DNA of 64,000 bases from Pisaster brevispinus. Its lineage: Eukaryota; Echinodermata; Asteroidea; Forcipulatida; Asteriidae. Positions 12,401 through 24,395 of this stretch are shown one piece after another (position 1 is the stretch's first letter; every line of letters begins with the position of its first letter). Both the position numbers and the translations under genes were made by a program. The notes below the pieces were generated by a model, which searched no databases, was not told the DNA's origin, and worked only from the letters and a program-made list of their open reading frames with translations. The DNA lies in assembly GCA_023634235.1 (NCBI GenBank), contig JAMKCF010000001.1, forward strand, positions 15,510,258 to 15,574,257, in the 5' to 3' direction.

Positions 12401-13717
12401 GAAAACGAAGTGATGTCTTCATTTGTCAGGCTTGAATGTTATGTCATTTAATTCGAAAACAAACCGATTCGGACGTTATCACTTGTCAAGTCTTAAGTAT
12501 ACAGTATTACCAGATCTATCATACATAATCGATACAATGTCACGGCATTCATTTTTCTATTATAAATGTGACAATGATGTAAATGAACGGCAACTCATTC
12601 GCCCATACTTTACACTTTTCAAGAATCATCTTGTGGAAAGGGTTTTATAAATAAATGCACCAATATTGACGCCTTCATTAAATAGCGCCCTCTCGTGGCT
12701 GAGTTGTAAGACTGCATTTGGTTTTCCGTTTTGGCATTGAAAAAAAAAATGTTATTTTTAGTAAATTATCCAAAGTGATTGGGGTTGCCTAGTGTAAAAC
12801 GTTATTACAGGGTTACATTGATTTGTCGTTATCATTTTAAGTGATCAAAACAATTTTTAAAACATTAACAGCGAGGTTTGTGGCTAGACCCATTTTGCAA
12901 ACATCCATTATGTAATAAGACCTACCTGCTTTCATCATAGGGTGTTTGTGTTTCTTCAACGACCACCTTTGTTTCAGTTGTTTTGCTATTGTTTTTTACA
13001 ACAGTATACATTTTAGGTACTGACAACCGGTATATATTTTAATGCAAAGTTGCTATAATGTGTACGAGCGAGAGCTAAGGCTGTGTGTTCCTCATTTTGG
13101 CAAGATCCATTTAGTTGATAATTAACTCCTACTAAAACGTTATTAATTTTAGCATTTTGTTCACCAACTTCATGGTGCAATCTTCTCTCCAACTCTATTA
13201 AACACGTAATCTTCTAACTTGGGTAAAATGAACTTAGAAGCTAAACATACTTCAGTTGCTATATAAAGTGAAATATTTTCCTTTTATAGTTATTAAACTC
13301 ACACAATGTAGAAGCAATAACTTTAATAATGAAGTCTACAGATTTTCTTATTTCTTTTATTTTTTATTTGGTATTTGTAATCATTTGATTGTTTACATTC
13401 TTAATATCAAGTGAAATATTGTTTTTGTTAAATGTAATTTATTCAAATCATTTCAAAGTACAAGCAATAAGGTAATAAAGTTTACATATTTTCTCAATTT
13501 GCCAGTTTTGAAATTGTTGATTAAAGAGACCCATTATGTAGACTTTTATAATGGTGTTCAAGGTGCTTCAGCGGCCACTCTGATCCCAGGAGCCAACTCT
13601 GTCTCTAGACATGGTAATTGTTGCTGTGATCTTGAACGTGCATTACTCAACACACGAGACATACGAGACATACAGCTGTATGTCCCATACAAAGGACGAA
13701 GCAATAATGGTTAAGTT

Positions 13718-14060
13718 TCTTGCTTAAGGACACAAGTGTCACAAGTGGGGCCCACACCGACATTCTGCTGAACACTAGACAGAACTATACTGACTTGGCA
13801 GTTAAGTGACTTGTCTAAACCATTAAACCGGTAATCAAGGATAACGTTACTGGTAGGACCTACATGTACAGTGTTTTCAGAGAATTTGTGAATGCCGTTT
13901 TCAGGAACGCCAGAAAGTTGGCTTTATTTTTACAAATTGCATTTATATCAACATTTTAAGTGTCTTGCTTTAGGACACAAGTGTCACGAGTGGGGCCCAC
14001 ACCGACACTCTGCTAAACACTAGACAGAACTATACTGACTTGGCAGTTAAGTGACTTGAT
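13718..14060. repeat. Pair of about 100-bp direct repeats, SINE-tail-like, only in copy 1
   Basis: About 100 bases beginning AAGGACACAAGTGTCAC at 13,725 recur from about 13,970 with few changes, both ending ...TTGGCAGTTAAGTGACTTG. They lie in the segment absent from copy 2. The text resembles the 3' part of widespread marine-invertebrate short repeats; that is a recollection, not a search result. Confidence 0.6.
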
Positions 14061-15559
14061 GAGTGTTGTTTTGTCCCATCAGTTAAACATTTTTATAAAT
14101 AAAGTGATGCATACTACATGAAGATCAAAACATTCTCGAAAACCAAAGGTCAATTTGTAAAGCTTTGTTCATTTCATGGAAGCTTAATTCAAAGCGGGAT
14201 GCTTTCTTAAAAGAAGGGGCTTCATCAAATTCCAAGGAGGAAAGCTGTTTTTTAAAATACATTACTCAAAGAGTGTACTGCAAAGTCTGTGGCAGGATAC
14301 TGCACTTACAGCTATATGTCCCATCCAAAGGACGAAGCAATAATGGTGGATACTGCACTTTGGAATCTAAAATGTCTGCTAATATCTTAACACTGATTGA
14401 ATGGGTACAAGAGGTATTAATACAATGAACTTTATTCTGTGTCATGTTTTGTTGCAAAAGATAACATTTGAAGCCAAATATATGATTTCTTTCTCAGTGT
14501 TATGTCTCAAATAACCCATTCAGACCATCATGTGCTGCTTTCCAATATTGTGTATCAGCCAATCCGATGTGAGCAGGGTGTAAGTGATCTTGTACAAGTC
14601 ATGAGGGAACATCAATCAGTCACTAATCCAGTGTGAAATGTTCTTTGCTGAAGATTCTGACTGAAAGAACCAACATAATAGTGTCGTTCACAGTCTGAGG
14701 ACCTCTATTTGATTTCCTATAAAGAAAAGACAAAGATAAGGCACACAATAAATTAGTGAGCTAACAATTTATCAATTGGCAAGCACAAGTTGAAGCATTT
14801 ACATGTATATAGATGCAAAGCTATCAGTATTACACCCTCTAAGTGTCTCATTGCATTATTACATTTTTATCACGCGTATACTCACTGCCTCAAAGAGAAC
14901 CGTATAGGCCTAGAGGTACATGGATAAAGGTTATTTAAGGTAATTCTCAATGCATTTCAGGTACCATCTTCTAATGTAAGGGTTAAAAGGGTGGTGCAAA
15001 TTACTTTGCAATAACTCTTACTGATAAAATGGCAATGTACTAATTTTTCTGATGTGACCTGTACAAATGCATTTCATAGTGTACATCATTCAGGTTTTTT
15101 TAAAGAAAACAGGTGAAAACAAAGTTAAAATACTTCTCAATTGATAATCAGATGTCCTACAAAATGTCACATTTGTAGGCATGACACCCACCTGTAAGTG
15201 AGACTGTGGATTTTCTGTCACAGGACTCAAACACACACATTGCATAATGTTTATTATACATTGCGTTTAGTGTACACCACAAATTTATCTATCTCAGATA
15301 TGACAAAAACAAATTAATGATTTAGTGGTCTTACCTCTTTGACTGGTTGATGAAGGTTCAGTCAGTGAAAGTGATGATGACCTGATGAGCAGAAGGTTAC
15401 CTTCTTGAAAGCACTTGTTCATAGAGTACACAACATAGTACATCACATACACATGGTAAGCAGCTTAACTAGCTACAATTGGTTGAGGACATAGTTTATG
15501 GTACACATATTAGGTACACTTGTTCATACATCATCAGCTGCAACCAATGGTGAAAAGTC

Positions 15560-16035
15560 AGTCGAATGAACACTGTCAGTGCAGATGACAAACAGCTAGT
15601 GGGGTAGAGTAGCTCCATCAGCTTGTAGTACCATGGTGGAGTTTACTGTCAGCTCCATCCAAAGGTGGAAAGGCAGACAGTATCAATACAGGTAACAAAG
15701 ATGATTAGCAGCAAGTGAGGGTAAATTTGCTCCATCAGTTCGTAGCACCATGGTTGAGTGTGCTCTCAGCTGCATCCAATGGAAGACAGTCACACAGAAT
15801 GAACACAGTCAATGCAGATGATAAGTGGCAGCCAGGAGGGTGACCAGCTACAATCCCTTGTAGTCCTGGGTACAGTTTCATGTTTGATGTACACCATCAG
15901 TTTGAAGTAACAGCAACAGCAGACAGTAGTGGCACATTCAATACAGTTGACAAGCAGTCAAGAGTCGTTTAGCTCCATTGCTTTCTGCATGCAGTTGATG
16001 GTACAGTTTGATGCTTCATGTGTTAGCTATGTTAT
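15560..16035. repeat. Degenerate tandem repeats of about 110-120 bp in the Helentron 3' region
   Basis: The phrase (A/T)GCTCCATCAG(C/T)T(T/C)GTAG(T/C)ACCATGGT recurs near 15,610 and 15,730 with weaker forms near 15,850 and 15,970. Each is followed by CAGCT(C/G)CATCCAA and GCAG(A/G)TGA(C/T)A. The same series occurs in copy 2 at about 39,480-39,910. Confidence 0.65.
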
Positions 16036-17534
16036 CAACAAAGAACAAACAACACATTTTACTACCTGATTCTATAACATACCAAATTGTTTGGTGAAAG
16101 AATCAGCCACATTTAGTGATTGTGCAAATAGCAGCAAGCTACTATTAGTTGTGAATTGGGCATAATAATTTGGTATTGATTGAATACTGACAATCATGTG
16201 AACCCTGTTTTGTAAAAGCCATAAATAGTGCAAGTGACATGTGAATCATTGGTCTCTGTTGGTTAAGTGTCAATGCATTATTTGACCATACAGATATATG
16301 GTGGCAAAATGCAACTTTCTTTCACACACGTCTGATATCAAATAAGGTTCTGTTTGAGTGATAACCTATCGACAGCTAACTAGCCATGCTTGGTAGAGGA
16401 CCCCCCCCCCAAAAAAAAAACCAAAAAAAACCCCCACATTTATAAGCTGTATCAGGTACTTCTAAATACAGAATGAAACTTACCTGCTATCACCTGGCAC
16501 GTCTGATGATCTGTGTTAGAGACATCTGTTGTCATGTGGGAATCATGATTATGACTTCCACTTATGATGAGCCTGTGGATTTTTTTCCACAAGGCTCACA
16601 AGCACTGTAGATTACAGTGCTTATAATGTATTGGTGTTTGTGTGCAAAATCACCTTTTTTTAGTCTGACAATTTCAGTTAACACTACAGCAAACAGCATA
16701 TTCCTTGATCATATCTTACCTGTACAACTGGTTGATAAGTAGGGAGTTAGTCAGCTCCATTGACTTGCTGCTATTGTACAAATTCTATGTCACTGAAAAA
16801 AACAAAAAATCACCAAGTTGTCATTTGTTACCAACACATAATTCCTGATGAATGAACCATCTCATTCTATTATAAATACCATCTACATCTACAATTTATG
16901 TCTTATTTTACACACTCTTCTGTACATATTAATGCAACCATTGTCAACATTACAAAGTTTGTACTTTGTACATCACATAATAGAGTTGTTTGTGTACTCT
17001 GTACATGTATGTTCTCCATTTCAATGTACACTAGTTTTTTTAAATGTCATCAATTACAATGTATTGTTCATGCATGGCAATGTGTTCAATACCTTGTTCA
17101 TCACTTAAAAACTAATATTGATATGAAATAAAAGCAAAATTGGGAAATTAATGTGTACAAATGAATTGAATTGAAATGAATTGCTGTATGTACATGTAAA
17201 CTGACAAATTATAGCCGCCTTCAACAATATTAAAAAACTGATTTACTTGCATTGCATTAATATAGTGACACATGATTCAACTTCAGCACATACTTGTATG
17301 ACAGCACTTGCACTGCAGAGTGTCATAGGACAATCTGAATTATTGCAATATAGTTTTCATGTTCAATCCAAACATGGTTTTCAACAACCATTTGTTTTTT
17401 TACTCCATGTACACTACCCTTTTCTTTGTACTGGTCAATTCTCATATTGTACTATTTTCTAACAAGAGTATGGAATAAACGTCATATTGAATTGAAATGA
17501 AAAGTGCCACCATAACATAACCATTGAATTTCAT

Positions 17535-20500
17535 CTAAAACTTAATTGCAATTGACTCATGATAGCTGTAATATGTTGGAACTACATGGGTCTGAATAGA
17601 ATCCATGTTTTTGATGTAAACATGGTCAATTAGTGTTCCTCTCTTGGTAGTGGCTTCAGTAACACACTGCTTATAACCATGTTCTTGCATCACTTTCTCA
17701 ACACAAGAAGATTGTTTGAAAATATCTTCATTGAAATCACCCATAATAATGCATTTGTTGGATACTTTGTGTACTTCATCAAGCAAGAGTTTGAAAACTG
17801 CAATAAAATCTTTCATTACATAAGATGGTGGTCGATAGATAACAACAGTTAAAGAAACTTCTGAAATGATCTCAAATGCAATATATTCAAGATTTGTCAC
17901 TGGAATATTCAATCTAGAAAGCACTCTGTCTTTTCTGGCACAAACAGCAACACCACCATGACTCTGTTCCTTAAATATCTGGGTAAGTAGACTAGAATTG
18001 TCATATGAATTACATCTTCGTTCATGATACCATTTGAAATCAATCAAATCCAGATCATAACTTGGCTCTCTATCAATCCATGTTTCAGTCAGACAAATGA
18101 AGTCAGATGACATCATATCTTTATTACCTGTGAAATCCATCTGATGAACTTGTAATCCTTGAATATTATGCATCATAATGGTTGTACTGTCACTATCATC
18201 TTCTACAAGTTCATTATTGCTCTTGTCATTATTGTCATCAATAAATGAAGCCATCTTACTCAGTGCATCCATCACTTCTCCATTGCAATAAATACATTTC
18301 TCATTGAATCCTTCTATCACAAGTCCATTAAGTGAGGTGACTCTACTCAAAGCAACATATGCTTGTCCTGCAGCAAATATACGATGAAGACAAATAACTG
18401 CTCTGTCTGTACTGAGTCCCTGAACCTTATGAACTGTACAAGCCCATGCCAACTTGAGAGGGAACTGATGTCGCACATACTGGTTAGTAACACTTTCTTC
18501 TACCATTTCAACAGGTACAACATGCACATCAGGATTATTTGAAGACTGCCTTTTCAATTTTGACCCAATAGATTTGTTATCAAAAACAATTTCAATACGA
18601 CTTGGTGACGACTGAGCTGCTAACGTAATTATTTGATGAACAGTTCCAACTGCTCCATTCACAAGTCCATCACTTACATCAATATTTCTCGTTAACATTA
18701 CCCTAGCACCAATACCAAGCCACAATGATTTTGATAATGAGGATTTCTTTCCTTTTATTTCAGCACGCTTCATATTACCACTTCTTTCATCTTTCTTCAA
18801 ATCCCTGGCCAAAATACACACACAGTCTACATACTTTGCAAACAGGGTTTTTAAATTATATTCATCAACTTGCTTGTTACAAGGGTAAATATGCACAGCA
18901 TCACTCCAATCTTCTCCGGTTTCACGTGATTGCAACATTGTCATGTCATCCTGCCTTAACTTTTCCTTTTTCTTTATTACACGCAACCTGTTCAGTACTT
19001 CAGCAACCTGTTCAGTACTTCAGCAAACTGTCCATCTTCCTTTTGTCTCATTATCTAAGTCAATTCTACTTTCAGGAAGTTATCATTCCACAAATCACAT
19101 TGAATAGTGCTTTGGTACAGAGATTTTCCTTTTACTGGAGGCAACTGATAGAAATCTCCAACAGCTATTATACTGACATTACCGAATAAACCATAGTCTC
19201 TTGTTTGTTTTATCTGTCGTAGACGTCCATGAATGTAGCACAATAACTTTTGATCAACCATCGAAATTTCATCTATAATCAAAATGTGTAACTGTTGAAA
19301 TTTATTCCGAAGCGTACAGATCTTATCATCACCGAGTGGCTGGTATGGCAATCTAGCATTTACAGGTATTGATAATGCATTGTGAATAGTGGCACCGTTA
19401 ATATTGAAAGCTGCAACACCAGTAGGAGCTGTAAGCAATACAGATACATCATCAGGATTTTCCATCATTCTAGCAAACAGTCTTGTTGCTTCATAATAAA
19501 TTGTTTTGATCCAATGACTCTTTCCTGTTCCAGCACCACCAGTGACAAAAACATGAAATGGCTCTATATGTTTCCCATTTGTCTTGTCCAAACACCACTG
19601 TCTGATTTTATAGAAAACTTGTTTCTGTTTTACATTCAATGACCTGAACAATGCAATTGCTTCACGCTTGGATATTCTATCTGAATATGATTCAATGTTG
19701 CTCAATACTTCTTTATTACTGTCAGATTTCAAATCAGGAATTTCACATTCATCTTCAGAATCATTAACTAATTCAGGACGTTGGTTTTGGCATTCAAGTC
19801 TCTCTTGTTCTGTTTCAGGACAAATCTGAGCCCATGCATTTTCTTGTGGACCAAATTTCTCAAGAAATTGTTTTGCTTCATCCAGTGCTTCAACAATAGA
19901 CTCATACAAAGATCGATTCTTCTCAACAATGCACTTGACAGACTGCAGCTCATTATTCAATCGAACAAAACCGTTCATGTAAAAGTCTTCATACAAATCA
20001 AACTTTGACGGCTTCAGTTGTGCATCAACACGATAATGAAGAAATAATTGAAGGACACTCTGATAGTATTTCTCTGGACATTTGACAACTGAAAATCGAG
20101 GGTATCTAATGACTGCTGGATCACTTCGACTTCGCTTCTGTATATAACCTAAATGATTCTTTAATGTATTAACTGGCAACCGTTTCCTTTTATTTTATCC
20201 TTTGGTTTTGTTACTGCCTGTATATATTACTCTATATTCTGAACAGAATTTTCCTAAGCACATTGACTCAAATTCCTCAGTATCTGGCCTTCCAAGGTAA
20301 CGATCAATTCTACTCGTCATCCATATGTCATCATCTCCATCAGATTTACTTTTAATCACACTTATCGGTAAACTCATTCTGACAGGATTCTCACCAACAG
20401 GTATAAACTGGACTTCTCTAGATCCTTCTTTCAATCTCAAACCACAGACCCGATACACTGCTTCTTGTGCTGATACTTCACGATTATGCAGATACACAGA

Positions 20501-20613
20501 ACCAAGTTTCTTCATACTCTGTTTTGCATCTAAATTACCTTTCTGTGCCTCACTCTGAGCATGTGACAACAAGACACCCATTTCACGTTCAGCTTTAGCC
20601 ATATACGATACTA
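17535..20613 (-). pseudogene. Helentron helicase-endonuclease, copy 1 (broken)
   Basis: A Pif1-type helicase with a C-terminal AP-like endonuclease; in the intact element this unwinds DNA for rolling-circle transposition. Three frames: 20,613-20,195, 20,179-19,055 and 18,986-17,535. Helicase motifs: Walker A GGAGTGKS (19,540-19,517), motif Ia [18 protein letters not shown], Walker [11 protein letters not shown], motif [15 protein letters not shown], motif V TVHKVQG and motif VI AYVALSRVTS. Endonuclease motifs: IMMHNIQGL, FICLTETW, VVIYRPPS, IIMGDFNEDIF, GTLIDHVY and YSYHESI. Defects: in-frame TAA at 20,197-20,195, in-frame TAG at 19,057-19,055 where copy 2 has GAG, then a 20-bp tandem duplication (18,984-19,023) that shifts the frame. 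The first tyrosine of the YxxxY motif is lost at the truncation point. The open frame above 20,613 is flanking sequence. Confidence 0.88.
18984..19023 (-). repeat. 20-bp tandem duplication causing a frameshift
   Basis: CAACCTGTTCAGTACTTCAG occurs twice back to back (18,984-19,003 and 19,004-19,023). Copy 2 has a single version with one C/T change, so the duplication is specific to copy 1 and helped inactivate it. Confidence 0.9.
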
Positions 20614-20744
20614 CAAAAAAATGACAGTTTGCGCGATTTAAAAAAAAAAGGTCTTCAAAGATTGCGCCCAACAGCACCAGCATGTACTCCATTACATTAG
20701 CCTACTTTTTTAGCTTTATGTGATTTAATATCACTAGCGGGTGC
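20614..20744. other. Sequence flanking the Helentron breakpoint
   Basis: No homology to copy 2 beyond 20,613. I see no target-site duplication or LTR end here, so this looks like a 5' truncation or deletion joint. Confidence 0.5.
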
Positions 20745-20789
20745 CGCGCTTCTAATCCAAGATGGCGCGCTTCTAATCCAAGATGGCGA
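20745..20789. repeat. 21-bp minisatellite, two units, YY1-like core
   Basis: Two units of the AAGATGGCGCGCTTCTAATCC family, ending at the start of the 473-bp direct repeat. The core CAAGATGGCG resembles the YY1 consensus. Confidence 0.85.
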
Positions 20790-21252
20790 TTTAACGATCA
20801 TTATAGTATAGATGAATGGTTCGTAGGCCTACCTAAGAGGCTAAGTATCACCTCAATACAATACCATATAGACGAAAGCACGTTGATAATTCAGATTTAA
20901 ACAATGAAAACAACCAATTATGAGATAAATATGACAAAAACGAATACTGAAACACCTCACAAAAACAAGTAAAATTTCAATTATTTCAGATAACAAAATT
21001 CCTGTGAACCTACCAGTCTTCGTGGAAGTTAAGTCTGGCTCCTATAGCTGCTGGACGCTTTTTCATAGAAGAGTTGTTGCGAATCTCGCACGGGACCAGA
21101 CTGAGTTGGTTGCTGGGGATGACATGCACCACCGAACGAAGAGGCCGTCCCCCAACCTCGTTCCCGGGGATGATCGATCTCGCCGCGCCATTTTTTCCCA
21201 GCATGCCTTGCTCGATCATAACGAAATACATGTATTATTGTTAGTAACGAAA
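20780..21252. repeat. 473-bp direct repeat, copy 1
   Basis: Matches 21,834-22,306 at a constant offset of 1,054 bases, so no net indel in 473 bp and only scattered substitutions. It begins at the last minisatellite unit and ends at TTAGTAACGAAA. The GC-rich right part carries promoter-type motifs. Confidence 0.92.
21160..21232. promoter_or_regulatory. Promoter-like block: YY1/E2F-like and ZNF143-like motifs (copy 1)
   Basis: Contains CCTCGTTCCC, GATCGATCTCGCCGCGCCAT and CCCAGCATGCCTTGC (21,197-21,211), which resembles the ZNF143/SBF element of animal promoters. CGCGCCATTTT resembles a reversed YY1 or an E2F site. The same block recurs near 22,251 and 53,499. No gene start is visible beside it, so promoter function is inference. 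Confidence 0.5.
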
Positions 21253-21728
21253 TTTCATTCACTGCTCTCAGCATTTCCCCACCAGTTGACTAAGTGTCGT
21301 TCCCGAGTCCTACAAAAAATATAACACACTGCTACTACACACTATTGGCAAACCCCCCCCCCCCATTTATGTTTTGAATATGCCAAATTTATCCCGAAAT
21401 CAACACCCACAAATCATCTGACCCTCACGCAAGCTCCGCTAGCTACAGACAAAATAACCCCGCAACAAAAAAAACCACATGCGTGACGGATATGAAACAC
21501 GCAAGAGCCGACCAATGTGGGTGTCCAGCTACCGTCGCACGCTTTCGCGGTGAGCCGTCGGAACACCAACGCAGACCCCAACCATCCCACGCAATGGGTA
21601 TCTGGCTGCCGTTCCACGCAATCGCTGGCAGACGTTGGCACACCAACGCAGACCCAAACCCACGGGTACCCCGACATCGACCCAAGGACGCATCAACTCA
21701 GCAGGGTGCGGGCGCCAGTCGACGTAAA
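21253..21728. other. GC-rich spacer with a degenerate 80-bp tandem pair
   Basis: Contains a C-run (21,352-21,363) and two related segments around 21,515-21,595 and 21,596-21,675, both ending in ACACCAACGCAGACCC. CpG-rich and overlapped by open frames on both strands that look like composition effects. No gene called. Confidence 0.5.
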
Positions 21729-21845
21729 AAGATGGCGTGCTTCTAATCCAAGATGGCGCGTTTCTAATCCAAGATGGCGCGCTTCTAATCCAAGATGGCG
21801 CGCTTCTAATCCAAGATGGCGCGCTTCTAATCCAAGATGGCGATT
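21729..21845. repeat. 21-bp minisatellite, six units, YY1-like core
   Basis: AAGATGGCG starts at 21,729, 21,750, 21,771, 21,792, 21,813 and 21,834, an exact 21-base spacing, with single changes in units 1 and 2. The array runs straight into the second 473-bp repeat. Confidence 0.95.
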
Positions 21846-22306
21846 TAACGATCATTATAGTATAGATGAATGATTCGTAGGCCTACCTAAGAGGCCAAGT
21901 ATCACCTCAATACAATACCATATAGACGAAAGCACGTTGATAATTCAGATTTAAACAATGAAAACAACCAATTATGAGATAGATATGACAAAAACGAATA
22001 CTGAAACACCTCACAAAAACAAGTAAAATCTCAATTATTTCAGATAACAAAATTCCCGTGAACCTACCAGTCTTCGTGGAAGTTAAGTCTGGCTCCTATA
22101 GCTGCTGGAAGCTTTTTCATAGAAGAGTTGTTGCGAATCTCGCATGGGACCAGACTGAGTTGGTTGTTGGGGATGACATGCACCACCGAACGAAGAGGCC
22201 GTCCCCCAACCTCGTTCCCGGGGATGATCGATCTCGCCGCGCCATTTTTTCCCAGCATGCCTTGCTCGATCATAACGAAATACATGTATTATTGTTAGTA
22301 ACGAAA
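21834..22306. repeat. 473-bp direct repeat, copy 2
   Basis: Second copy of 20,780-21,252, including the promoter-like block with CCCAGCATGCCTTGC at 22,251-22,265. It continues on the right into AAGTATCGATACAGCGCGCTGCC, which copy 1 lacks but which resembles 53,532-53,560. Confidence 0.92.
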
Positions 22307-22899
22307 AGTATCGATACAGCGCGCTGCCCATGGTAGCGAGGCTGGCCGCCCCCTAGCCTGAACATCTAACGTCACACTTCGAGGCTTGCGGATAAAGACA
22401 GGGGCTTAGGGGGCAGTCTAGCCGCATCCGGCCGGGCGCGTGACCCGATCGCACTTTGAAAGACGAAAGAGGGCGCACTTGCAATCTCAAAAACAAAAAC
22501 AAAGACTCATCAACGCTTTATGGGGAACGGAAACGGTATGCTTGATGATTACGTGAACAAAATAAATCAAATCAAATTTAATTCTAAAAGCAGATAATCT
22601 CATCCGTTACTGTAGCCTTCGCGTTGCTTCTCAAACGTGAAAAGATTAATTAAGCGTTTGGGCCTTAACAACAAAAAAACATAGGGCGCCTACATGAACA
22701 TCATCAACACGACTCCTCGACTTTGTTTTGTCTGTCCAGCATGACAACCTCTCGCTTCAAGGAGAAAAAACAGTGTTGTATGTTTTTGACACTTTCAAAA
22801 AAGTCTTACAATTTTTTGCAGTGTATTGTGACCTAGTGTTGCTTTCTATATAATTATGATGTATTGTACAAATTACAACACATCATCGATGGTCACTTG
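22307..22899. other. Spacer with an imperfect GC-rich hairpin
   Basis: GGCTGGCCGCCCCCTAGCCTG (about 22,340) is roughly complementary to GGGGCTTAGGGGGCAGTCTAGCC (about 22,401). The remainder (22,450-22,899) has no recognisable content. Confidence 0.4.
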
Positions 22900-24395
22900 A
22901 TGCAAAGGTGGGCAGTGCAAAGGTGGGCAGTTAAAATAATACCCATGACGTCACGATACACAAGAGCGCCCTCTAGCGGCAGGTTGAAAACTGTTCAAAA
23001 TGGACTTTTTGAAGATGTGTGTGGAGAAGTTCTGTGCAGCCATCATGTGTGAAGTTTCAGATCAATGACGTCATTGGGGGTCAAGTGACGCGGCATTAAA
23101 GGTGCCTTTTTTGGAGTCGTATATCTCCCGAAGTACTAGTGCGATCATGTTGAAACTTGGTAGGTTGTTAGATATTGGCAAGTTCTTGTCAATTTTGAAA
23201 TAACGTCATGATGACGTCATCACATGCTTTTAATGATTTTTTTCTTTTTTGCCCCTTTACGTCATAAATTGCTAACAAAACGTGGTATAATCCAAATTCT
23301 TTTTTAAACAGGCTTGATACATCATAACTGCTTTGAATACAAAAAAAACCTTTCAAATTCAGTTGAGTAATTTGAAAAAGTTATGACGAAACAGCTCGGC
23401 ATTTGTGCACAAATGCAATATGTCGTTTTTAATTGTCTGTTTCAGTAAAAAAGGCTATTGACATAACGCACGTTCGCTCAAAGCGGCCTTTTGCATAGTT
23501 CCTAAAAAGCAATTGCAATGAAACTTTCAGTGATGAAAGGCATTGGTGCAATAATAATCCCAAAACAATGAGGTCGTGATGACGTCATCACCTGTCACGT
23601 GACGTCATCTTAAAGGTTTCTATTTTAAATATTTGAAAATCAGTAACAAATCAGCCACAAGAGACCGTAGGTTTCTGTTTGCAGGATTGTGTAGGGATAA
23701 TTTAGGTCTTTATTTTATTCAGTGTGCGTGACCTCACATGACCTCTACTTCCGGTCGAAACCGGAAGTGCCTCGTAATTCAAAAGTGCTAAATGTTATGA
23801 AAACGCTTGCAACGATGTTAGTGTCTGGCAAGAGTGTGCATTTAAAAAAATACCAATGACGTCACAATACACACGAGCGCCCTCTAGTGGCAGGTTGAAA
23901 ACCGTTCAAAATATACTTTTTGAAGATGTGTGTGGAGAAGTTTTGTGTAATCACTTCAAAATTTACACACATGTTGACCGTCAGGCAGCCATCATATGTG
24001 AGAAGTTTCAAATCAATGGCGTCATCGGGGGTCACGTGACGCGGCATTAAAGGTGCCTTTTTTGAGTCGTATATCTCCCGAAGTATTAGTGCGAACATGT
24101 TGAAACTTAGTAGGTTGTTAGATATTGGCAAGTTCTTTTAAATTCTGAAATGACGTCATGATGACGTCATCACATGATTTTTTATGATTTTTTAAAAGTT
24201 TTTTGCACCTTTTTGTCATAAAATAAATAAATAATAAAACGTGGTATAGTCCAAATTCTTTTTTAAACAGGCTTGTTACATCATAACTGCTTTGAATACA
24301 AAAAAACGTTCATATTTAATTGAGTAATTTGAAAATGTTATGGCGAAACAGCTCGGCATTTGTGCACAAATGCAATTATGTCTAGTTTATAATTG
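22900..24395. repeat. TGACGTCA-family repeat, two tandem units
   Basis: Unit landmarks in order: GGTGGGCA(A/G)T, (A/G)ATGACGTCAC, GCGCCCTCTAG(C/T)GGC (22,966 and 23,877; CTCF-like), TTTTTGAAGATGTGTGTGGAG, CAATG(A/G)CGTCAT, a T(A/G)ACGTCATGATGACGTCAT doublet (23,201 and 24,151), then ACGTGGTATA, AAACAGCTCGGCATTTGTGC and ACAAATGCAAT. A second segment (CTTTCAGTGATGAAAGGCAT, then CACGTGACGTCATCTTAAAG, 23,525-23,615) links the units. No coding capacity. Confidence 0.9.

Larger units (their letters stand above)
12401..17534 (-). other. Helentron copy 1 non-coding 3' region
   Basis: This stretch aligns with 36,570-41,234 of copy 2 in the same order, so it belongs to the element. Short open frames (for example at 16,848 and 17,247, plus strand) are conserved in position but their frames and residues drift, so I do not call genes. 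It contains AT-rich sequence, internal degenerate repeats (15.6-16.0 kb), a C-run followed by an A-run at 16,400-16,432, and a hairpin-like stretch near 16,575-16,620 (TGTGGATTTTTTTCCACA). Confidence 0.6.
12061..20613 (-). mobile_element. Helentron (Helitron-like) copy 1, 5'-truncated
   Basis: Limits come from comparison with the same-strand copy at 36.1-51.6 kb. Homology starts near TGTGTAATCACT at 12,061 and ends abruptly at 20,613, inside the codons of the Rep two-tyrosine motif. It contains a helicase-endonuclease pseudogene (20,613-17,535) and about 5.4 kb of non-coding 3' sequence ending in part of the TGACGTCA repeat. Helicase plus C-terminal AP-type endonuclease is the known Helentron layout. 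The PHD, protease and Rep parts present in copy 2 are missing. Relative to copy 2 it has about 700 extra bases at roughly 13,470-14,170. Confidence 0.82.

Noticed and set aside
16848..17131. Small plus-strand frames conserved in position with 40,562-40,844
   Set aside because: Conservation is that of the Helentron 3' DNA; frames shift and residues drift between copies.
20614..20692. N-terminal extension of the copy 1 helicase frame
   Set aside because: Homology to copy 2 stops at 20,613; the extra residues come from flanking DNA.
21414..21873. Several overlapping frames on both strands
   Set aside because: GC-rich composition and the 21-bp minisatellite keep all frames open; repeats such as SNPRWRA are translated satellite.
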